Source: Nakaseomyces glabratus
Lineage: Eukaryota; Ascomycota; Saccharomycetes; Saccharomycetales; Saccharomycetaceae
NCBI RefSeq assembly: GCF_010111755.1
Contig: NC_088955.1
Span: 124,001 to 188,000 of the forward strand
Length of the DNA: 64,000 nt
Reading direction: 5' to 3'
The notes under the pieces are model-generated. The model was not told the origin of the DNA, searched no databases, and saw nothing but the letters and a program-made list of their open reading frames with translations. Positions 49,408-60,130 of the stretch are shown here, in pieces. The position numbers and the translations under genes were made by a program. The stretch's first letter is position 1; each line of letters begins with the position of its first letter.

Positions 49408-51612
49408 CTGCTGTAACGATATGTTGGTACTCTCAACTGTATTTCGGAAAGCCGGCAATTAAAAATTTCTTAGTCTCACTTTAATACAAAGATATAATTA
49501 GTATACATACACAAGGAAGGACTAAAAAGCACCTCTTATGAAAACTAAACATTGAAAAGACTGTGTTCTCTAAGTTAGTTGAACAATCATTATCATCGTA
49601 AATACACCATATAATTGTATACAGGCTAGAACCTGTGTTATCTAAGGATTGTTGGGTCTGAAGAAATAAAGTAGGAGCTATATTTTCTTTTTTAGTTACA
49701 AATACTACTCATACTTTAATCTTAATTCATAAAGCGAAACATAATCTACATATTAAAACCTCTCTTTTCACAATATGATAACCACTTTAAGAAATATTTA
49801 ATGGATTTATTATTAATGACCAAGAACTGGGATAAATTACTTCCTCTATCGGTCGTAAAGCTATAGCCATCGTAGATTAAAAGGATTTACCAAAGGTGAC
49901 CAAGTTAATTTTTTTCATACCATAACCAGAACTGTGTTACGAATGAAACAAGATGTTTTTGAGTCTACGACATATCTGGGGCTAGATTCATGCTGGGATT
50001 AATGAAACATTTTATGTGTACTAGCAAATCGATAACGCATTTTCATTATACGTTGTCTCTGTACAGTAGTATAGCGTAGCGGCCTATGGAATATCTCTAC
50101 TGATAACTAGGAACTTTGCTACACCGATCATCCCTTTTGTCCTAATATTAATTCCTGAGAAATTTAAATTACATTGCCATGACTAAAATCACAAACTAAA
50201 ATAAATAACATTTCCATGGCCGTGCAACACTGTAGTCATTACTCTGAAATATAATTGAAGACAACTCTATTAATTATCAGTTAATTAATACATTCCGAAA
50301 GCTGAGAGCTAATCAGAGAAGAACTCAAGACCAAGACCACACATCGTAACGGTGACGAAATCCGTCCCAATACCAAGGATGAAGCTTTTCGATTCGGCTA
50401 ATTTATCTCCGTTATGAAGAGTCATTGTGAACATAGACAATAGCCCCTTGGAGCATATGCTCTTATTTGTCGTCAACTTGCAAGCAGAGAGCGTTAGCAG
50501 CTTGGCGTACGCGTATCTAGAAGCACATACTCTTGCGCAGTGCCACAGCGTGGGCTTCCCCACTGGGGCCATTCCCCTCCCTCCCCTACGACATATTCTA
50601 AGCTGCTAGCGATCCCTTCCCCCCTCGTCTCCCTTCAACTTGCCGAACACCCGAGGCATAGAATGTGAAAATTTGGTAAATCCTCGGGAGTTTGCAAATC
50701 AGCGCTGGTCGGGCCTGTCTGGTAAGACTGCTGCGATTCGGGACACTTAACTGCACAGGGAACACACTGTAGCAACATTGATTGAGGGGGGAATGGGTAT
50801 GTCTGGTCGGTGTTATTCATCTAAATCTATTACGCAAGGAGGCTTCTTTGCTTTTCTATACATGCGACTGTTTCAGAGAGACTTACAACAGACAATGATA
50901 TCTCGCCGTCCTAACGGTATCTCTCGAGTCTCGAGTCTCGGCCTTTCCAGGATTCGGTCACTATTGAGCTATTCGAGCTTAACAAAGTTTAACGAAGTTG
51001 AATAGAAGGAGACATATTTACGGAGTCTGTGGTGACTAAGGGGACGACTTGCATTTCGTGAACCAGAGAAAATGCTTGTACGCACTTCTGTTAATTAATC
51101 TGGCCATACGTTGAACTGTTCACCAAGCTTCTTCGGAAGGGACTGGGTTATTTCTGATATAATCCTATTCATAATGTGTTCCAAAGCGCGAGCCATGGTT
51201 GTTATCACCACTAGTCGGATCCCGATATCTTTGCTTTTCTTTTCCATGTTTTCATTGTATGGGAAATCCTAACCTGTACTGGAGGGTCTGTTGCTATGTG
51301 CAAGGGTCTTAGCCTATATTATGGTTTAGTCAATTATTGGATTGCTCAACAAAGCTAATGGCCTAGCTTCGGTAAATCCTTTAACTGATGTTTCGAAATT
51401 CGGGCACCATTCACTTACATATTTAAGTGTTATGTGTATTCGCCAAATTCCAAATTATTCTAATATGAATCTTTTATCTTTTTGACTTTCATTACATGAA
51501 TAAAAAGTAAGATAAAACAACTGACCTACTGTTCCAAATTCGGTGTTTTAAGAAGTATTACAGTTTTTAAGAACATACTAGACACATTGGGGCACAAGCA
51601 ACCATATCCCTG
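49408..51612. other. 2.2-kb upstream region of the adhesin gene
   Basis: This is the longest gene-poor stretch of the window. 49408-50290 is AT-rich with no signals. 50300-51050 is richer in GC and contains a small minus-strand ORF (50309-50572), G-rich words and a CTCGAGTCT direct repeat near 50925-50940. 51050-51612 is AT-rich and proximal to the adhesin. Long 5' regions are usual for regulated cell-surface genes. No tRNA or LTR was found. Confidence 0.55.
50309..50572 (-). other. Small unassigned ORF (87 codons)
   Basis: An open frame of 87 codons, with an internal ATG giving a 42-residue version starting MFTMTLHNGDKLAESKSF. The last 45 codons look plausible as coding sequence. No family was recognised and there is no synteny support. 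It may be a relic, or chance in a GC-richer regulatory region. Confidence 0.2.
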
Positions 51613-54600
51613 ATGAAGTATCTAAGTGTGTTTGCTACATTTGTGGCCATTTTATCCTGGGCATGCGCTACGGTGTATCCTAATTTCTATAAAGATAAGA
51701 CGATAGTACTGGATGGTATGGGCACCGAGGAATTTACTATTCCCAGGGATAAAATATTATCTTTAGTTAATACAAGTTTAACTTTAAAGAATTTTGCTCA
51801 TATCAGCATTAAGGAGGGTGTTCTTATCCAGGAAAAATCATCAGTTACTATTATTCCTCCTATTGGCGCTAGTAGGAAATTTAACTTTACATTGGGCGGT
51901 GTATTTGATCTAGAAAATGAGTCAAAATTCATATTTGATGGTAGCGGAAACACCTATGAGGATGAGGCCGATGCTGTGAACAATTTTGTTTTTGATATTT
52001 ATGCAAATAGTAGTGGGATTCAGGTCTATAAGGGCAATACTGTAAGTGTCACTCTTCCAACCATAAAAAATAGTATACCAAACTACCAAGGAGAATCCCC
52101 ACATATTCGTTTTGCTGGTAGTACCTTAGATCAATTTATATATAAACCTCCATACGTGTTGGTTTCACTTATGATCATTGCCGGAAAATTTGAAGTGCTG
52201 TCACCGGGCAGTAAGACAGGATCTCAGTTTGATAAAGTTATTTGGAGAGTGGACTTTGGAGTAAGTGGATTAGCAAAAACTAACCCGAATACCCCATCCT
52301 ATGGCGTAGATAAGTTAACTGGTGAAATAACATGTGAGGGGATACTGGCTGTTTATAATGATATGTTTGCATTCACAAATAATGCTGTGTTGCATACATT
52401 GGGGTATATTGGGTATTCCGTTGTATCACCAATCACTTTGGATCTGAGCATGGGGCCAATTCGTAGGCCAACAAACTATGAATATCTAGTGGCATTGCCA
52501 GCGGGGCAAGACGGCATCACACTGACAGGCTATAAATACACAGCAGATACCGATATAAGCGATGCTCATCAGTACCTGTTCTACTATTTCTACGACAATG
52601 ATGCTACCAAAGAAGACGAGATTAGTGTATCTACTGACAATTCCGATGTAAGGATTTTGCATTCCAACCCATCACAAACTGTGACAGTGCATGGTGATAG
52701 CGCCCTGAATATTGGATACTACAAAGGCGACAGAATCGACTCATTTGTAGGCTTCGATGGTCTAGACTTTAGCAAATACAAGAAGGAGTTAGCGGTATAC
52801 TTTTATGAGTCCTTTCAATACTCATCTACCACGACAACGAAGTCTGATGAGTATACCACTGAAATTATCGAGATCATTGTGTCAGGAACACTTGGAATAG
52901 ATAACAAGCCCTCTCCGGTAACGATTAGTTCAACAATTTATAACCAACTACGCGAAACAACCGAGACAGTCGACTTAGGAAATGGAGTGACGGAATATCA
53001 TGTACTAGATTATTTCCCAGTTCCTCAAGATGATAAAGAGCATCCATATGGGACGAGTACTAAAATAATTACATACAGTCCGCCACCTGTGACGATCACC
53101 GCCACCACTGCCGCGGACTATGTTGAGACCGACTGGATCTCGTTCTTCATCACCACGAATGATAAGGGTGAGATTATTACTGACAGCACACTGTTCAATG
53201 CTACGCGTGACTACAACTTGCCTGAGGCTCCGCACACGTCGTTCGGGCCTGCACCTCCTGCCGAGACCAAGACTGTTGATCTGGGCAACGAAGTGACTGA
53301 GTACCTGGTCATCAGCTACTGGACGACCACCAACGAGTTTGGTGGGTTGATCACCACAGCAGCAACCAGGACGTACAGTCCGCCACCTGTGACGATCACC
53401 GCCACCACTGCCGCGGACTATGTTGAGACCGACTGGATCTCGTTCTTCATCACCACGAATGATAAGGGTGAGATTATTACTGACAGCACACTGTTCAATG
53501 CTACGCGTGACTACAACTTGCCTGAGGCTCCGCACACGTCGTTCGGGCCTGCACCTCCTGCCGAGACCAAGACTGTTGATCTGGGCAACGAAGTGACTGA
53601 GTACCTGGTCATCAGCTACTGGACGACCACCAACGAGTTTGGTGGGTTGATCACCACTAGCAGCACCAGGACGTACAGTCCGCCACCTGTGACGATCACC
53701 GCCACCACTGCCGCGGACTATGTTGAGACCGACTGGATCTCGTTCTTCATCACCACGAATGATAAGGGTGAGATTATTACTGACAGCACACTGTTCAATG
53801 CTACGCGTGACTACAACTTGCCTGAGGCTCCGCACACGTCGTTCGGGCCTGCACCTCCTGCCGAGACCAAGACTGTTGATCTGGGCAACGAAGTGACTGA
53901 GTACCTGGTCATCAGCTACTGGACGACCACCAACGAGTTTGGTGGGTTGATCACCACTAGCAGCACCAGGACGTACAGTCCGCCACCTGTGACGATCACC
54001 GCCACCACTGCCGCGGACTATGTTGAGACCGACTGGATCTCGTTCTTCATCACCACGAATGATAAGGGTGAGATTATTACTGACAGCACACTGTTCAATG
54101 CTACGCGTGACTACAACTTGCCTGAGGCTCCGCACACGTCGTTCGGGCCTGCACCTCCTGCCGAGACCAAGACTGTTGATCTGGGCAACGAAGTGACTGA
54201 GTACCTGGTCATCAGCTACTGGACGACCACCAACGAGTTTGGTGGGTTGATCACCACTAGCAGCACCAGGACGTACAGTCCGCCACCTGTGACGATCACC
54301 GCCACCACTGCCGCGGACTATGTTGAGACCGACTGGATCTCGTTCTTCATCACCACGAATGATAAGGGTGAGATTATTACTGACAGCACACTGTTCAATG
54401 CTACGCGTGACTACAACTTGCCTGAGGCTCCGCACACGTCGTTCGGGCCTGCACCTCCTGCCGAGACCAAGACTGTTGATCTGGGCAACGAAGTGACTGA
54501 GTACCTGGTCATCAGCTACTGGACGACCACCAACGAGTTTGGTGGGTTGATCACCACTAGCAGCACCAGGACGTACAGTCCGCCACCTGTGACGATCACC

Positions 54601-57600
54601 GCCACCACTGCCGCGGACTATGTTGAGACCGACTGGATCTCGTTCTTCATCACCACGAATGATAAGGGTGAGATTATTACTGACAGCACACTGTTCAATG
54701 CTACGCGTGACTACAACTTGCCTGAGGCTCCGCACACGTCGTTCGGGCCTGCACCTCCTGCCGAGACCAAGACTGTTGATCTGGGCAACGAAGTGACTGA
54801 GTACCTGGTCATCAGCTACTGGACGACCACCAACGAGTTTGGTGGGTTGATCACCACTAGCAGCACCAGGACGTACAGTCCGCCACCTGTGACGATCACC
54901 GCCACCACTGCCGCGGACTATGTTGAGACCGACTGGATCTCGTTCTTCATCACCACGAATGATAAGGGTGAGATTATTACTGACAGCACACTGTTCAATG
55001 CTACGCGTGACTACAACTTGCCTGAGGCTCCGCACACGTCGTTCGGGCCTGCACCTCCTGCCGAGACCAAGACTGTTGATCTGGGCAACGAAGTGACTGA
55101 GTACCTGGTCATCAGCTACTGGACGACCACCAACGAGTTTGGTGGGTTGATCACCACTAGCAGCACCAGGACGTACAGTCCGCCACCTGTGACGATCACC
55201 GCCACCACTGCCGCGGACTATGTTGAGACCGACTGGATCTCGTTCTTCATCACCACGAATGATAAGGGTGAGATTATTACTGACAGCACACTGTTCAATG
55301 CTACGCGTGACTACAACTTGCCTGAGGCTCCGCACACGTCGTTCGGGCCTGCACCTCCTGCCGAGACCAAGACTGTTGATCTGGGCAACGAAGTGACTGA
55401 GTACCTGGTCATCAGCTACTGGACGACCACCAACGAGTTTGGTGGGTTGATCACCACTAGCAGCACCAGGACGTACAGTCCGCCACCTGTGACGATCACC
55501 GCCACCACTGCCGCGGACTATGTTGAGACCGACTGGATCTCGTTCTTCATCACCACGAATGATAAGGGTGAGATTATTACTGACAGCACACTGTTCAATG
55601 CTACGCGTGACTACAACTTGCCTGAGGCTCCGCACACGTCGTTCGGGCCTGCACCTCCTGCCGAGACCAAGACTGTTGATCTGGGCAACGAAGTGACTGA
55701 GTACCTGGTCATCAGCTACTGGACGACCACCAACGAGTTTGGTGGGTTGATCACCACTAGCAGCACCAGGACGTACAGTCCGCCACCTGTGACGATCACC
55801 GCCACCACTGCCGCGGACTATGTTGAGACCGACTGGATCTCGTTCTTCATCACCACGAATGATAAGGGTGAGATTATTACTGACAGCACACTGTTCAATG
55901 CTACGCGTGACTACAACTTGCCTGAGGCTCCGCACACGTCGTTCGGGCCTGCACCTCCTGCCGAGACCAAGACTGTTGATCTGGGCAACGAAGTGACTGA
56001 GTACCTGGTCATCAGCTACTGGACGACCACCAACGAGTTTGGTGGGTTGATCACCACTAGCAGCACCAGGACGTACAGTCCGCCACCTGTGACGATCACC
56101 GCCACCACTGCCGCGGACTATGTTGAGACCGACTGGATCTCGTTCTTCATCACCACGAATGATAAGGGTGAGATTATTACTGACAGCACACTGTTCAATG
56201 CTACGCGTGACTACAACTTGCCTGAGGCTCCGCACACGTCGTTCGGGCCTGCACCTCCTGCCGAGACCAAGACTGTTGATCTGGGCAACGAAGTGACTGA
56301 GTACCTGGTCATCAGCTACTGGACGACCACCAACGAGTTTGGTGGGTTGATCACCACTAGCAGCACCAGGACGTACAGTCCGCCACCTGTGACGATCACC
56401 GCCACCACTGCCGCGGACTATGTTGAGACCGACTGGATCTCGTTCTTCATCACCACGAATGATAAGGGTGAGATTATTACTGACAGCACACTGTTCAATG
56501 CTACGCGTGACTACAACTTGCCTGAGGCTCCGCACACGTCGTTCGGGCCTGCACCTCCTGCCGAGACCAAGACTGTTGATCTGGGCAACGAAGTGACTGA
56601 GTACCTGGTCATCAGCTACTGGACGACCACCAACGAGTTTGGTGGGTTGATCACCACTAGCAGCACCAGGACGTACAGTCCGCCACCTGTGACGATCACC
56701 GCCACCACTGCCGCGGACTATGTTGAGACCGACTGGATCTCGTTCTTCATCACCACGAATGATAAGGGTGAGATTATTACTGACAGCACACTGTTCAATG
56801 CAACTAGGGAATATATTGACGCAGAAGCACCTCATTTATCTTCTAGCATGAAAGATGTTTTACCTGAGAGTGAGGCTGATTACACGACGACGATTGACAA
56901 GGGCAACGGTGAGTTTGAGACCGACCTTGTTTCGCACATCACTACGAAGGACTCTGACGGCAAGCCTACGACGATTACCACTACGATCCCATTGAAGCCA
57001 AGTGAAGTCGGCGAGGCCGGCGAGGCCGACTACACGACGACGATCATATCAGATGGGCACACGATCACGGAGGTAGTATCTCATGTCACAACTACAGACT
57101 CTGATGGGAAGACCATTACATACATCACCACGATGGCGTCATATGATCAAGTAGATGAGGGTGTGTTCACGTCAGCTGCACCTTACTCACAGCCACCAGT
57201 CGTGACGAGTACAATTACTGAGGATGACGGCAGTAGCAAGACTGTTGTGATCTCTTACTTCCCATCTGAAGGCGAGGATGGAGTGACCCGTACTGGCACA
57301 ACGACTGTGTCGACCATCACACCTGGAGAAGCCGACTACACGACGACGATCATATCAGATGGGCACACGATCACGGAGGTAGTATCTCATGTCACAACTA
57401 CAGACTCTGATGGGAAGACCATTACATACACGACCACCATATTCAGTAACGATTGGTTGTTAGTGGATTCTGAGTTAGACGTTAAATCGAATCACCCTAC
57501 TTCAGTTGTTTCCAAGGAGAATCCTTATACTACAGTGGATTCGCAAAGCACTATCTCTAGCAATTCTGGAAACACGGTCGTCACTACAAAGACGCCAGCC

Positions 57601-58260
57601 AACGGTAATGAGAATCACGGATTATCTTCTGTTAATGGAACTTCAGTTTCTAGTGGACGCAATACTATCCCTTCAGTGTCATTGATAATCACAAATACTT
57701 TAGGATTCGCAGGGCCGATAAACAAGCCTTCTTATAGTACTACTTCTGCATCGAGTTCTGTGCCACAGGAAGTTGCGAGGGACAGTTCTAAATATGGCGA
57801 AAATGTATCATCTGTGGGTATTATGCTACCTCAAATGTCTAAACCACATGCCTCATCTGCTTCAATCTCAGTTGTTCATAGTTCATCACGTCCAGTTATC
57901 TCTAGGGGATCTAGGCCATCCGATGTTTCTGCTCGTCCTACCGAGAACACGCCGACATTTGGATCAATGCCGGTTCAAAGCGGCGCTGAGAATGATGCTT
58001 CCGTGAGTTCGACAAATGATAACCAGAATACACATACAGCACAGTCACGGCTGCAACAGCTAGGAAAGACCTCCAGCGATTTAGGGACCACTGCATTATT
58101 AATACCGTCAAGCTCCGCTGTTAACATCAGCCATACCGGAGGGCCATCGGACACTCAAATAGCTTCTGTTTTACAAGGTTCTGGTTTTAAGATCAAGGCC
58201 AACAAATCAGAGGTTATGATTCTTTTAGTAACTGTGTTTCTCTTTTTAGGAATGGTGTGA
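51613..58260 (+). CDS. Megasatellite-bearing GPI adhesin-like wall protein (Hyr/Awp type)
   Basis: The 2215-residue protein has a signal peptide (about 1-19) and an N-terminal domain (about 20-340) resembling the Hyphally regulated cell wall protein (Hyr1/Awp) beta-helix domain. A linker (about 340-487) ends in a degenerate half-repeat. The SFFIT megasatellite occupies residues 488-1730, with 12 full 100-residue units plus a partial unit. It is followed by SHITT/SHVTT-type units (about 1750-1957), a Ser/Thr stalk and a hydrophobic GPI signal at the extreme C-terminus. Each unit carries Thr-rich strands and an NATR N-glycosylation site. It is probably a covalently attached wall adhesin. It lies between VPS68 and the MCK1-type kinase, where S. 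cerevisiae has none. The ligand is unknown. Confidence 0.93.
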   Translation: MKYLSVFATFVAILSWACATVYPNFYKDKTIVLDGMGTEEFTIPRDKILSLVNTSLTLKNFAHISIKEGVLIQEKSSVTIIPPIGASRKFNFTLGGVFDLENESKFIFDGSGNTYEDEADAVNNFVFDIYANSSGIQVYKGNTVSVTLPTIKNSIPNYQGESPHIRFAGSTLDQFIYKPPYVLVSLMIIAGKFEVLSPGSKTGSQFDKVIWRVDFGVSGLAKTNPNTPSYGVDKLTGEITCEGILAVYNDMFAFTNNAVLHTLGYIGYSVVSPITLDLSMGPIRRPTNYEYLVALPAGQDGITLTGYKYTADTDISDAHQYLFYYFYDNDATKEDEISVSTDNSDVRILHSNPSQTVTVHGDSALNIGYYKGDRIDSFVGFDGLDFSKYKKELAVYFYESFQYSSTTTTKSDEYTTEIIEIIVSGTLGIDNKPSPVTISSTIYNQLRETTETVDLGNGVTEYHVLDYFPVPQDDKEHPYGTSTKIITYSPPPVTITATTAADYVETDWISFFITTNDKGEIITDSTLFNATRDYNLPEAPHTSFGPAPPAETKTVDLGNEVTEYLVISYWTTTNEFGGLITTAATRTYSPPPVTITATTAADYVETDWISFFITTNDKGEIITDSTLFNATRDYNLPEAPHTSFGPAPPAETKTVDLGNEVTEYLVISYWTTTNEFGGLITTSSTRTYSPPPVTITATTAADYVETDWISFFITTNDKGEIITDSTLFNATRDYNLPEAPHTSFGPAPPAETKTVDLGNEVTEYLVISYWTTTNEFGGLITTSSTRTYSPPPVTITATTAADYVETDWISFFITTNDKGEIITDSTLFNATRDYNLPEAPHTSFGPAPPAETKTVDLGNEVTEYLVISYWTTTNEFGGLITTSSTRTYSPPPVTITATTAADYVETDWISFFITTNDKGEIITDSTLFNATRDYNLPEAPHTSFGPAPPAETKTVDLGNEVTEYLVISYWTTTNEFGGLITTSSTRTYSPPPVTITATTAADYVETDWISFFITTNDKGEIITDSTLFNATRDYNLPEAPHTSFGPAPPAETKTVDLGNEVTEYLVISYWTTTNEFGGLITTSSTRTYSPPPVTITATTAADYVETDWISFFITTNDKGEIITDSTLFNATRDYNLPEAPHTSFGPAPPAETKTVDLGNEVTEYLVISYWTTTNEFGGLITTSSTRTYSPPPVTITATTAADYVETDWISFFITTNDKGEIITDSTLFNATRDYNLPEAPHTSFGPAPPAETKTVDLGNEVTEYLVISYWTTTNEFGGLITTSSTRTYSPPPVTITATTAADYVETDWISFFITTNDKGEIITDSTLFNATRDYNLPEAPHTSFGPAPPAETKTVDLGNEVTEYLVISYWTTTNEFGGLITTSSTRTYSPPPVTITATTAADYVETDWISFFITTNDKGEIITDSTLFNATRDYNLPEAPHTSFGPAPPAETKTVDLGNEVTEYLVISYWTTTNEFGGLITTSSTRTYSPPPVTITATTAADYVETDWISFFITTNDKGEIITDSTLFNATRDYNLPEAPHTSFGPAPPAETKTVDLGNEVTEYLVISYWTTTNEFGGLITTSSTRTYSPPPVTITATTAADYVETDWISFFITTNDKGEIITDSTLFNATRDYNLPEAPHTSFGPAPPAETKTVDLGNEVTEYLVISYWTTTNEFGGLITTSSTRTYSPPPVTITATTAADYVETDWISFFITTNDKGEIITDSTLFNATREYIDAEAPHLSSSMKDVLPESEADYTTTIDKGNGEFETDLVSHITTKDSDGKPTTITTTIPLKPSEVGEAGEADYTTTIISDGHTITEVVSHVTTTDSDGKTITYITTMASYDQVDEGVFTSAAPYSQPPVVTSTITEDDGSSKTVVISYFPSEGEDGVTRTGTTTVSTITPGEADYTTTIISDGHTITEVVSHVTTTDSDGKTITYTTTIFSNDWLLVDSELDVKSNHPTSVVSKENPYTTVDSQSTISSNSGNTVVTTKTPANGNENHGLSSVNGTSVSSGRNTIPSVSLIITNTLGFAGPINKPSYSTTSASSSVPQEVARDSSKYGENVSSVGIMLPQMSKPHASSASISVVHSSSRPVISRGSRPSDVSARPTENTPTFGSMPVQSGAENDASVSSTNDNQNTHTAQSRLQQLGKTSSDLGTTALLIPSSSAVNISHTGGPSDTQIASVLQGSGFKIKANKSEVMILLVTVFLFLGMV
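53074..56801 (+). repeat. SFFIT-type megasatellite, 300-bp unit, about 12.4 copies
   Basis: The 300-bp period (exactly 100 codons) contains WISFFITTND in each unit. Units 2-12 look base-for-base identical. The only difference seen within the array is at the end of unit 1 (53357-53367, Ala-Ala-Thr in place of Ser-Ser-Thr context). The last unit diverges after 56801. Confidence 0.97.
57025..57430 (+). repeat. SHITT/SHVTT-type units with a 100-bp exact duplication
   Basis: 57025-57124 and 57331-57430 are identical over 100 bp and encode ADYTTTIISDGHTITEVVSH plus following residues. A diverged unit with SHITT lies just upstream (about 56876-57024). Confidence 0.9.
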
Positions 58261-60130
58261 GTATTGATTGGATATGTGATTCATCAGCCCGTGCAAACTT
58301 CCTTTCAGATGGTGCCATGCATTTATTAATCACTATACATGATTGTTACTGCGGAATAAAAGTCCAGTAGGCACGTCCTGAAATTACATCACAAAATATC
58401 GTATACCAGATTGTCTGCACTGGATAACTTCTGTTAAAATTGAGCCCTTTCTTTTACGTTTGATGAAGAATTGTTCATAATTGCTAGATTTGGTGTGAAA
58501 ATCCAACACAAGAAACAAATAATACATTTGTTTATATTATAGTATCCATTTTTAGCTTAATAGGCATCTTCGATAAGTAATGTTCTATCGTTCTAAAGAT
58601 AATTCATATAAGTGGCAAAGTTACTACTAATCAAGAACTGTGGTGAATGTATTCTTACTGTATCAGTAGTGATCAATATAACAGCTATATATTCGAAAGT
58701 GATGTTTTCATTGAATAGTTGTTGAATCCAGTACAATACCATCTTCATATATGGATATCTATGAAACAAATTTTTAACTATTGTATTTCAGTACCTTCTA
58801 AATACATACAAGACACTTGGCTAAATACTCTTGATAAAATTTAGTATTTTCCCAAAGCTGCTCTTTCATTGCATCCCCACAAACATCAGTAAATTTAACT
58901 TTCCTATTTTTTAGATGTAATTAAATATAATACCTTGGAATTGATATTATAAAAATTACATCCATTAGTGGATGAAAAATTTATTACAAGAAGCGAGCGT
59001 TTTTTTACAATATATTTTAAGCCAAAGCTACCTATGTTTTGGAATATATATGTTGATATGTCAAATAAGAAATATATCGTATTATATAAATGACATCTTT
59101 TTGTCTTGGACCTATGCAAATTTTGTAATACTACTGATATAATAATCATATAGGGAAACAATCAAGGAATTTATTTGAGGTCAACATTGGCATTATCAAT
59201 TTCAGATCAAGGCGAAACCGAATTAGATATTGTATACTAAATACATAATAAAAGAGTTGCTAAAAAAAAATCTACTGAAGAGATGTTTATAAATCCTATA
59301 AATAAGGAAATTCAGAAATAAAATTCTGCGTCTAAAATTTGAACTGATTTGATGTTAAGACAAACATATTACAGCTGACATACTTCATATTAGATTTATA
59401 TACATTATCAACAGAACTCAAGCAATGCTTGCATTTATGTAACCTGAAACTATAAAAAATGGCATCGATAAGGAAAACTATTTATTGATAGATTTGTCAA
59501 GTTCATTAAGAATTTACACTGACAAATAGTTTTGTGGCATCCTTTGCTGATTACGATTATGTGTACAAAAATCTGTCGAACATAAAGTATTCTTTTAGAA
59601 ATGAAATTATATCTTGTCAAAAGCACTTTATCAAGCATTACTATTCTGTGGTCTATTCTATTAAACTATGATTTTGTTTTTTATTATCAGATACACTAAA
59701 CTGGTAAAGTCAAAAAAATCAAATAGTAGTCATTATAAAAACCTAGAAGCAGATTTACTTCTATCTCACATTATCTCATAGTTTCCCAATGTGAAAGAGA
59801 CAGTTTATACGGAATACATGTTTCATAATATAAAGATCTATCAAACCTGTGTTAACGATTATATGCTGATGTGTCAGTATGTACCCAGCTCAGAGCAAAC
59901 TCTAATAACTTCGAGACATAGCAGACTTACCTTGAGATACAACTAAAAAACTATTGCATTTATTTGCAAGGTAAAAGTAGTGTTTGGGTCGTTCAACTTC
60001 ATATATGTGATAAAAAGCATAAAGTAGAGACTCAATAAGAGAAAAAAAAAACAACTGTGACAACCTCACTAGACCGTAAGAATAAAATATACGAAATAAA
60101 ATAAATTTCACCATTGCCTCTCAATTGATT
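58261..60130. other. 1.9-kb AT-rich region between adhesin and kinase gene
   Basis: Very AT-rich convergent 3' DNA without a supported gene. Open frames of 60-85 codons lack coding features. No LTR, tRNA or other RNA gene was recognised by eye. Confidence 0.55.

Noticed and set aside
50240..50310. CCGAAA core near AT-rich DNA, considered as a centromere CDEIII
   Set aside because: No CDEI (RTCACRTG) about 80-90 bp away and the flanking CDEIII bases do not match.
49408..51612. Search for telomerase RNA, RNase P RNA, tRNA or LTR in the longest gene-poor stretch
   Set aside because: No telomere-template-like word, A/B-box pair or terminal repeats could be recognised by eye. A covariance-model search would be needed to be sure.
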